NCBI GenBank assembly: GCA_024305405.1
Contig: JAKNDB010000068.1
Coordinates: forward strand, 8,913,501-8,977,500
Direction of reading: 5' to 3'
Origin: Dirofilaria immitis
Taxonomy: Eukaryota; Nematoda; Chromadorea; Rhabditida; Onchocercidae
DNA: 64,000 bases
Below the pieces are notes generated by a model that was given only the letters and a program-made list of their open reading frames with translations, did not search any database and was not told the origin of the DNA. The first letter of the stretch is position 1; each line of letters begins with the position of its first letter. Below, one piece after another: positions 55,601 to 64,000 of this stretch. The position numbers and the translations under genes are program-made.

Positions 55601-56253
55601 TTGAGTAATTAATCATGATATATTTTAGAGAAGCTTTATCATAACTTCTGTACAAATCACTATCAGTCGTGTATCTACTTGATTAGCGGTTGATACATGT
55701 TTTTAACACATTAATGAATAAAAAGTTGTGATAATGGCTCTCGCAAAAGTACTAGTAATGTTGATAGAAATTATATGATTCAACGGATCGGAGCTGTCAG
55801 TTCCGAGTAATGCGAAATTTTAACAATCTTTCTACAAATGTTGGTAAAATAATGCTTTCAATAAGTCATAGCGTCTCGACATTTTTGGATTTAAAATATA
55901 TCGAAGTAATTGCTCATTTGGCTCATTTTCAAAGCGTTTCATATAACTGGGTGGTGAAATTTCTTTAGCTCGTAAATCACGCAACATTGTTATCGGTTCA
56001 TCCAATCTGTAAAATGTCCTTCATTACTTTTTTGCAAGGATAAAATTTGAGGTCTTACTGTTGATCAGTAATTGCACAGATAGTTATGTATCAAAAATGT
56101 GAATATATTTGTGATAAATAGGATAAACTGTGTGGATGTCTGTTTTTGAACATACTTTCAATTTTTTAGGAGGAACGGCTTGGCCTAAAAATTCGAAACG
56201 CTATATGCTCTGGAAAGGAAATAAAAAGTTTAAGAGAACTATTGATGAGCTGA
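52692..56253 (+). CDS. Small Lys/Ser/Glu-rich protein encoded by nine mini-exons
   Basis: The start ATG at 52692 lies in a CAAAATGG context. Exons: 52692-52746, 53331-53353, 53418-about 53468, 53832-53886, 53942-53970, 54079-54143, 54238-54301, 55042-55094, 56170-56253; about 159 residues. It starts MANFQIQKDIYENTNKERS. A helical stretch DKIKLSNELNNIS and a polar middle (LYSQKSSSNDLLNEDG) follow, and the end reads EERLGLKIRN and KEIKSLRELLMS. No signal peptide or membrane segment. Two joins need a one-base change in an A run (53462-53467 too long, 53967-53970 too short); all others fit as written. A 29-base alternative exon at 53782-53810 would leave a 21-base intron and is unlikely. Function unknown; the plan suggests a coiled-coil adaptor. 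Confidence 0.5.
55551..55564. promoter_or_regulatory. Palindromic nuclear-receptor-like site
   Basis: GACCTTGCAAGGTC is a perfect 14-base palindrome. With the following A it contains GCAAGGTCA, close to the extended half-site bound by FTZ-F1/SF-1-type receptors. It lies in an intron of the plus-strand mini-exon gene and 3' of the minus-strand gene. Function inferred from motif only. Confidence 0.35.
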
Positions 56254-58865
56254 TAATATTTCAACATGTTCTATCAATGAAAATTGTAACAAGTATTAAA
56301 GAATGTTAATGAAATGTAAGATATACATGGATCAATATGGGTATCTGGGACTACCTGTTCCATACATAATGCGATGAAAGATTATTAAACATATGATATT
56401 CCAAACTACATTGAAAGTAGGGCAATGACAAATAATTAAAAAATCGAACCGTTCATTCGACTTCCAAATGAATGCTTGAACAAAGTGTATATCGAAAGCA
56501 ACGATGAAAAGAAATAATACGAATATTAAACGCATTTCTGGAAATCGATATAATATCGGTGTTCTTGTGGTATAACTTTCTAATTTCAGCACTATTCCCT
56601 GTAATTCATTTTAAGTAACAGATTAATCAGCAATCCGCAATGGCATCAAATTTCATCTATTCATTTATTTGATAAAAGCAATTAATAAATCATAATTATT
56701 AATCAATTCCAATAGCATTTGATTACAAAGCAAATTTATACGTAGTTGCCAAATCCATTGGATGATATGATATAGTATGAAAAATTGACATAAGTTTTTA
56801 CCATTGACATTTATTTGCTTCCTGGTTTATGCTAATCATGTAGTAGCGCAGAAATATATGTTGATAGATATAAAATGATATCTTGAACTATTCTCTGATA
56901 AAATAGAATTTTATCATGCAAATGCATATGTCAGAGAAAGATTTGTTTACTCTTGAGATTATCTATAACAAAAAATAAGGTAATAAAATCAACATGGAAA
57001 TAATAAAAATAAAACAAGAGAAGTGTAATTAAATCAACTATTCTAAGCGATCAAAAAAATTATGGAGAAAATCATACTTCCAGAAGAGATCCATTCTCTC
57101 TATTTTCCTTCAATGCACAGAAAAACAATTTTGTTCAAATCAAGAAATCTGAACTATGAACTGATGAAAAATAAAAACTGAGACAGTTCGGAAAATAAGA
57201 CTTACAACAAATAAGATTGGATAAATTTGTCATTTTCAAGGCAATTTTCAGAACTGATTTCGTTTTTAAAGTCTATTTGTATTAATATTATTACATGAAG
57301 AAAATCAGGTTTATCGCCAAAGTGATATCCTATTTGAATTGTCTGTTTGCATTTTGTTGGACAATAATTTTTAAGTTTCTAATATTTAAAAAGATAAGTC
57401 ATCTGAGAAGTTAAAAAAACGATCTGCCCGAAAAAAATTTTTTTAGTCTTATTTATATAGCTCGCCTTTTTCCTTCCTTTTCCTAGATTTATTTGCTGTT
57501 ATTACAAAATACTATCAATTATTAATAGATTCCATAACATTATCCTAACTCGTACCATCCGGAAAATAAAGCTAAATATCATGGTCATTCTCCTATCTTT
57601 TTAATTATGCAGAAGTTAGGAATTTTGAAAGCAATGAACTAACTAGAAATGATTAAAACTCAAAAAAAACTTTCACATCGATTTGAAAAAGTGTTTACAA
57701 AATACTGGCATTTCGAAAAAAAAACCGAAACTAAAAGAGACCTTTTCGGTTGCTTTTTCCACAGAATTATTTAAGTTTGATTTAGTATTCCTAAAACTTC
57801 AATCTTTTAGGTTCAGCATACTCCTTTCAAAAATAACGGAAATATTTTCGTCGGTTTTATGCAGATGGAAATTATGGCAATATCTGAGTAGTTTTGCTTC
57901 GTCCGCTCATTCTAGATGATGTACGCTCGTTCTAAGTGATGTACAAAGAAAGTTAGTAAACGGATAATTTCGAATCTAAGTTATTCAAATATCCGTCTAT
58001 TTTGAAGTTCTTTTTTTTAAAAAAAAACCGGTATTTCTGTGGACAATGGGATGAAAATTAGAACTTTTTGATAAGCGGAAATCCTAAATTAATTATGTTA
58101 TTTAAAACTTTCCCAAATATTTTATTGTGTTATATAGAATTCCTTAAAAGAAGATCAGGAACAGCGACTAAGAGAATGAATTAGAATCAATCTTATGAAA
58201 GATTACAGTTCTATTCTCATTTATAGAAAAGCAAAAATTTTGTTCAAGACAAAAAATCTGAACCTGAAATGATAAAAAATAAAAACTGAGACAATTTTAA
58301 TAGGCGACGATTGTTGAGAAATTCATTAAATGCATACCCATTTTTCTAATAATAATGAAACTGGCAAATTTTAGTAATTTGGTCATCTGATGAAATTAGA
58401 AAATATAGGGAGAAAGGTATCTACAATTCACAGATGCCATCTTCCGCTTCATTAATTGTCGCTTGTACGATTCATCTTATTATTTCAATCAAGTCAACAA
58501 TTTTGCAAGTATATACTTTTAATGATACTACAACAGAATACTTATGAGATATTGGTTAATTTTAATATATGGAAACTTCATTGTTAGAGTTGGATGATGA
58601 TATACGGATGCAAATTTCAAATAGAGTTATTTATCCAGGAAGCGACAAATGTCTGCAGCAATAACAGAACATATGACACAATATATTTGTCATCCGGAGT
58701 TAAAGATATCATTCGATAATTTTTGCGCTGATAAGAAAACATATGGGGCAATTCATTCCAATTTAGGAAAGTAACTGGCTGAATCGCAACAATTGCTATT
58801 ACGTAATCGTAAGTTCCATCACTTACGTTTACCACTAATAAGTAAATTGAAATGATGAGTGGCAT
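55832..58865 (-). CDS. Minus-strand gene of short exons, product not recognised
   Basis: Supported exons: 58865-58827 (start MPLIISIYLLVVN, GTAAGT donor), 58778-58671 (WNELPHMFSYQRKN, ISLTPDDKYIVSY), 58263-58207 (VQIFCLEQNFCFSINENRT, GTAATC donor), 57342-57295 (TIQIGYHFGDKPDFLH), and a last exon 56006-55832 of 58 codons (PPSYMKRFENEPNEQLLRY, DLLKALFYQHL, stop). The first four are phase 0 throughout; the last enters in phase 2. A middle exon is probable at 56597-56470, where two frames are open, so the model is incomplete. The first exon looks like a signal peptide. With one extra A in the run at 58866-58869, it would instead continue an upstream frame (FFSYFDHLK). Its 3' part interleaves with the plus-strand mini-exon gene. 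Confidence 0.45.
57105..57185 (-). pseudogene. Decayed duplicate of exon 58263-58207
   Basis: On the minus strand this segment and its flanks resemble the exon at 58207-58263 and its upstream intron, including the shared stretch AAAAATAAAAACTGAGACA on the plus strand. The cysteine codon of the exon is a TGA here and the reading frame is lost. It lies within the same gene. Confidence 0.5.
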
Positions 58866-59519
58866 TTTAAGTGATCAAAGTAAGAGAAGAATGCTGATGG
58901 TTGAACCAGCGAAGGATAACAAGTAATTTAAATAGGATATTTTTGCGAAAAAATATTAAAACAAAAAAAAGAATTAACTGTGGATTAAAATATTTTCAGG
59001 AATGGATGTTGCTGGAAGGGAATTTGATTCATATTAAATTGAACTTTTCTGAAAAATTATTATAATAATTTTTTTTCCTCTAACAGAGAATTAAATTATA
59101 ATCTTTCAGATGAAATCAATTTTAAATTCTTCAAGCGTCAAAACAACGTGGAGATCAACCATCTTTTTTATTCTTCATAATTGCGTAAAAACAATCTTTT
59201 TGACTGTATGACTTCTTCATTCCAACAGAGGCAAAATCTACGCTACTGTTGAACAATGTCGTAAGTCTGCAAGTGTAAACTCCTCTTTAAAAGACGCGTG
59301 TAAGAAAAACATGTCAATGTATATTTGACTCAGTTTTAATCAATGCTAATATCATGAACATCTGACAAGCGATGCTAAGCTTAAGAAACAAACTTATTAT
59401 TTGAAATTAAAAAGAAATTTTAAAGAAAAAATTCTATCGATAGAGAGTTTTAAGTATCCACGACGGCAAATGATACATGCCATTCTAGTTCCAATGATAC
59501 GTTGATCGATCTTATCTAC

Positions 59520-60770
59520 TGCGTATTATTTTCATTATTATAATTGATATGAAAATTTCAAGTATGATCGAGATGGAAATGATACATTCAGGATCAGAAT
59601 CATTATCAATTCGATTCTTTTGTAGCACCAAATGTTTGTAGATATCATTTATCGCGATTATTGCATTTAACAACACTCAAGAACACAGTAAATACTAAGC
59701 ATACAATATCACCCTTGCTCAGTAAGAGGAAATTGAAAGCATGATGGATTTCAAAAGGAGTTTCTTAAATAGCAACAACAAATCAAGCTTCTTCATCACC
59801 CCACCCCTAGAGACTTTGCCGTAAGCAATCATTATCGTCATTTTTTCTGCATCACCAGCATGCGAAAATGTCATTAATCGTTACAAAGTTTGTTGACTCA
59901 TATGCAAAAATTTTGAAATTAGAAAGACAAGAGCAGTAACAAGCCACAATAAAATGACATCAATTGTGACAAATAAAATTTCTATCACTTTTTTCCGATG
60001 CAGTCACAAACGTCTTGAATAGCGTGACTACTGTATTGCCGTCTTGCATTCCTCAGCTAATCATTCATGTATTTCAGGAGATTTCGGATAAATTTGTTCC
60101 CCAAATGATATCCGGGATTGTTTCCTCTATGGATTGAATTCCAAAAATGGTGTAATTCCATACCGATACTACTGTCATTATCACAATGACAACATTTTCA
60201 GCTGACTCGTCAACGAATAAACATAGAAAAAACAGAGTAATACTAATATATGTATTTTTTGTGTATATATATTCATTGATTTACCATAAATCTATACTAT
60301 ATAACTAAATATTAATAAGAGAACCAAAAAGATGTAGCCCGCAAAATTTGAAATCCTTTTCAGACTTCAATTTCAACATGAATAGTTTTTTTTTTTTTTT
60401 TTTAAGATATGTAAGCAAACATCTACGGATGCCGATCTTATCAAAAAAAGATTAAAAACAAGTTTAAGGATTTCGCAAATCCTCAAAAAGTTCAAGCAAA
60501 ATAATAATGTTAATTGGCCAAGCTAATATATTTTTAATTATCATCTTCATCATTTATTTGATTAAATGATCGAAACGGTCAACAGCTTATATCGAGTCCT
60601 TCTTTCAAGAATTGCACAGAATCATAGATGAAAGAGAGTGTTACTACTATGAGACAATTCACTGATTTATAGTCAGACGATGTCAACAAAGGAATGGCAT
60701 ACTGTAATGTCGCTAATTTCTGGAAAATCATTTTCCTAATAATTATAATGTTACTGCAATAATATTGCAC
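59520..60770 (-). CDS. Possible minus-strand multi-exon membrane protein
   Basis: Several unlinked open blocks follow one another on the minus strand: 60770-60579 (AIPLLTSSDYKSVNCLIVV), about 60235-60085 (NVVIVIMTVVSVWNYTIFG, then ETIPDIIWGTNLSEIS), about 60055-59990 (LRNARRQYSSHAIQDVCDC), about 59885-59730 (HAGDAEKMTIMIAYGKVSRG) and about 59690-59520 (NRIDNDSDPECIISISIILE, then a hydrophobic run). Alternating hydrophobic and polar segments suggest a membrane protein. I could not fix splice sites or phases, so this is a region call only. Confidence 0.25.
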
Positions 60771-60936
60771 AACAAGTAAACATACTCTTCAGTTCTTTGT
60801 AAATACCATTGTCTCATACTATATCCATATCCTCACCAACTCGAAACACGTGATGAGCTGATATCTCCGAACAATTGATACCTTCTTGTCCCCCAATTCA
60901 TAAACATGACTATTTGAAATATATTGGAATATTAAC

Positions 60937-60959
60937 AACGGACCGCAACACGGTCCGTT
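60937..60959. other. Perfect 9-bp hairpin
   Basis: AACGGACCG (60937-60945), loop CAACA, then CGGTCCGTT (60951-60959). It is GC-rich within very AT-rich flanks and lies just upstream (minus sense) of the putative membrane-protein region. Confidence 0.85.
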
Positions 60960-61550
60960 AGAAGTTTTACTGATTTTTTGCTTATCATTGTGTACGGTGA
61001 CATTCGGAAGGGGTTATTTTATGTTCAAATAGCTGTCATTTGGATTTGATAATGCCAGGTGATAATGTATTACGTAAATGTATCAAGGAGATCATTAGTA
61101 TACATATATATGTATTAAAAGGTCATTGACAGAAAAAACTGTGATCACAGGTGATTAGTTTTAATTTAATTTGCAAAACATGGATTTTTCGCATTCCGTC
61201 TTCATTGATCTAGAAGCGGATATTTAAAAGTAAGAAGGATTATGTACTCTATTTTTTGCGGCCAGTAATCATTGTTTTGATATATTAATATATATATTTT
61301 CAGCACTCACGTTCAGAATTCTGCTTATTTGCAGCATTACTAAAAGATCTAGGAATGATAGGATAAACCGATGAAATTGTCAGTAGATTTTTTTGTTTTT
61401 TTTCCTTCTCGCCTTAATGATCAAAAGTCAATCTTCTCGCAGTAAACAGTGATTGTTCAATCATCTTGTACTAACCGTTTGTTTGGTGTTATGTTATGCT
61501 TGAATTTATGTGTATTATTTATATATTTTTTTCGTTATTTTTTAGATTCT

Positions 61551-62242
61551 ATGATGAACGATGATCGACAACTACTCGAAGTCTTAAATGATCGGAAGAA
61601 GTCTAGCCACGAAAATACGTTAGAATTAAGGAATGCTGGTAAAAGTCACAAGGCGTTAGTTTTGCATTCTATGTTTTATATTTGATTTTGTGCAAACCTA
61701 TATCGTTTCATTCTTTTTAAGATTTAAAAGAATTAGATAATATTTGAGATCAGTACTATCCATTTTAGGATCATACAAATTGATTTAGAAAACGAAGAAA
61801 AGGCGCAGATGATTTGCAGAATCTTGGCAGTCGACAAAGAACCATCGAGAAGCACAGCTAAACGAATATACTCTGTGCGAGAGCATCATTTAATCATGTA
61901 AGCCGATGTGCTCCGTTTCTCTTAAATTTTCTATTTTGATCTCGTAAGATAGTTTTTTTACTATAATAAATAACATTCTTGATTGCCTTTTTCTTCAGAT
62001 TATTCTGGAATGTGTCCTGTTTCAGTTTGCATAGCGTTGTAAATATATAAAATCGTAAAACTTGAAATTTCAGTGAGATTATGAGTTTTGATGCGAAATA
62101 CCTTCAAAAGTCAATTGACAACTTGTTCGATATGTATTATTTAGCTAAGAAAACAATCGACGAAGTTACGAGATATCATTTGAAAGTATCTAATAGTATT
62201 ACTGATGCTATTCTCGGTAGAAATGGAAAAATCGGAGATTAA
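61551..62242 (+). CDS. Pcc1/LAGE3-like subunit of the KEOPS/EKC complex
   Basis: KEOPS makes the t6A modification of tRNA; Pcc1 is its small dimerising subunit. Exons: 61551-61654, 61769-61897 and 62074-62242, joined in phase 2 twice; 133 residues. Family features: IQIDLENEEKAQMICRILAV followed by DKEPSRST and a strand ending EHHLI (residues ~36-78), then SFDAKYLQKSIDNLFDMYYL (residues ~80-105), the Pcc1 helix with its usual SxNxFLD-like pattern. A TTTTTTAG acceptor ends at 61545, five bases before the ATG, which suits trans-splicing. The N-terminal 34 residues are variable, as in other members. The C-terminus extends about 20 residues past the family core. Confidence 0.85.
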
Positions 62243-62770
62243 TAATCCGTCATGAATTTCATGCTTCAAATAGATGCATAATTATTTGAATTAAAATTAT
62301 TTCATAATATTCATTGATGCTGTTACTCTTTCCGGACTGGGATGTTATTAATCTTTCTGGATTGGGGCGCTATTTTCATACCAATGATGTAAATATCAGA
62401 ATGAAATTATCTGTTTGTTTTGTTGTCATTGTTACTATGTTGTTCAAAGTGTTTTAGATGATAATAAATAATATCTTCTTTATATGTTGAATTACAAAAG
62501 TTCATTTCCTTGATGTTTTTATATTTTAGGTGAAGAAATACGTGATGAAAAATAAAATTGATTAAAAATGAAAATCAACTATTAAGTCCAATTAGAATTC
62601 TAGAACAGTAGTATGTTAGATATAAATGAAGGAGGGAAAAATGGTTTGAAATGGTGTTCCGAATAAAAATTCCTCTTTTTCATGTGAGAAACTAATTGAA
62701 TTATGTACTGTAGTGGTGTGTGATGTATCCTTTCTGTCATTCTATTTTAGGTGAGGAAGAGGAGTTTGAC

Positions 62771-63809
62771 ATGTTCAAGGGATTAAAATCAAAATTGGAA
62801 GATGAAGCGAAAAGATTACAAGCAACAGTATCACAGTACAGTGAGAATATTGCCCAACAAGTGCGATTTGGTGTGGTAAGAGTAGTTGTAAATATAGTGA
62901 ATAACGGTGTATTTCGTGAAGAAAAATCTAAGTGAAGAAAAAATGATTGATAGTATTCACATATCGTTATTTTAGACCATCTTTAAGATCTATTTTGTCT
63001 GAGTGACGGAGTAAATAAAAAATTTCTAGAACTGAGACTACCAGGATAAAATCAAAAGAAAGTCTTTCTAAATAAATATTTTGATATATTTTTAAAATTT
63101 CTTTATAAAAAAGTATTTTTAGAATGACACTGGAAGCGATGCAAGTGGGCAAGCGCGACTATTGTCCAACAGTGTTACTACAAGAAATTCTTCAGTATAT
63201 TTTCCTGATCCTTTCTCATCTGGAAATGATTCCGATGCAGAACATATGGTAATAGGTCTAATTATTTTCACATAATCTGAAGAGGAATGCATTGAGTAGA
63301 AGCTTTGTAGAATGAACAAGATCCGAACTGTTCGACTACGATGCAGGAAACACGGGAGCAAGATTTGTTTAGTGAATCGCGACAGCGACACAATTCGAAT
63401 GATTCTTTTGAAAGCGAAAAGTTCGTTAATGTTCTATTGTAACACTCTGCATTGTCCATGTGGTAAAAGACCTTACTACAAACTAGGAAACCAAGTTATT
63501 TTTCTTCGCAGTTTTTCTCTTCATATTCTTCATAACTTTTTTCATCTTCATAACTTTTCTAAAGATATGTTGTGGCTTTGACAAATACATACAAACAGTT
63601 TCAGAAATACTGAAGTAATGTTAGGTGATATTGAATTTCTATAGATATATGGTTAAATCATGGGAGTGGTACATTTCAGCTCATTTAATAACTTATTTTC
63701 TATATCGGGGATATTAAATTCTGGTCCTAAATTCAGTACAATTACATCAGATTTGGAGAGTGAAAGTTTGGCTACTTCATCCCAGTTTCAAAGCGCTTCA
63801 AAAGAACAG
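62771..63809 (+). CDS. N-terminus of a golgin-245/GOLGA4-like protein (runs off the window)
   Basis: Exons 62771-62875, 63123-63248, 63311-63420 and 63737-63809 join in phases 0, 0, 2 and 0; 138 residues are visible. It starts MFKGLKSKLEDEAKRLQATV, a pattern shared by golgins of the GRIP family. A Ser/Asp-rich stretch follows (DPFSSGNDSDAEHM), then TSDLESESLATS and SKEQ, similar in order to the N-terminus of human GOLGA4. The coiled coil and GRIP domain would lie beyond the window. An ATTTTAG acceptor ends at 62750, and the ATG lies 528 bases after the KEOPS subunit's stop codon. Identification rests on the N-terminus only. Confidence 0.65.
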
Positions 63810-64000
63810 GTTTTTGAAATCTTTTCTTTGTTTCTTTGTTGTTCGCGTTTTATTTTATTTTTTTCATTTTAAAAAACTTGCGAAGCAAATAAGAATTTCA
63901 AATCTTTTTATGAGTACAATTTAAGGATATCAGAAATTCATAGATTATTGATTAGAGCTGATTGAAGTCGGAGTAACTTGCCGTAGAGTCCCATGAAATA

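Overview
The window is nuclear DNA from an AT-rich nematode; a spirurid or filarial worm is my best guess. I infer this from roughly 70% A+T, introns of about 100-2000 bases with T-rich 3' splice sites, and proteins that align in memory to animal families. I could not confirm the species, and I did not find a spliced-leader gene. Because exons are short, most genes do not appear as long ORFs. I rebuilt them by joining exons whose splice sites and reading phases agree.

Layout. 0.1-9.9 kb (+): most of a PDE2-type cyclic-nucleotide phosphodiesterase with a 1.2 kb ATT microsatellite in one intron. 12.4-13.4 kb (-): a COA5/PET191-like mitochondrial factor, head to head with an HP1-like chromo/chromoshadow gene (13.9-16.1 kb, +). 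17.3-19.0 kb (+): an unrecognised 261-residue protein. 21.6-25.0 kb (+): a SARNP/Tho1-like SAP-domain protein. 25.0-36.5 kb: a gene-poor stretch with isolated exon candidates on both strands, a broken RING-like reading frame and an LTR-like remnant. 36.6-41.7 kb (+): a Ral small GTPase. 43.8-48.8 kb (+): a TMEM87-family seven-membrane-segment Golgi protein. 50.3-50.7 kb (-): a phase-consistent exon trio. 52.7-56.3 kb (+): a small lysine/serine-rich gene of mini-exons, interleaved with minus-strand exons at 55.8-58.9 kb. 59.5-60.8 kb (-): open frames with membrane-like stretches. 61.5-62.2 kb (+): a Pcc1/LAGE3-like KEOPS subunit. 62.8 kb to the end (+): the N-terminus of a golgin-like protein.

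Two cross-cutting signals stand out. First, at least seven gene models, including PDE2, COA5, SARNP and Ral, are each broken by exactly one base in a short A/T run. Correcting that base restores both homology and splice phase, so the assembly probably carries systematic homopolymer errors. Second, three introns fit only as GC-AG introns. I found no CRISPR array, rRNA or convincing tRNA. The genes look like ordinary neighbours rather than a pathway; only the COA5/HP1 divergent pair and the close KEOPS/golgin tandem suggest shared regulation.
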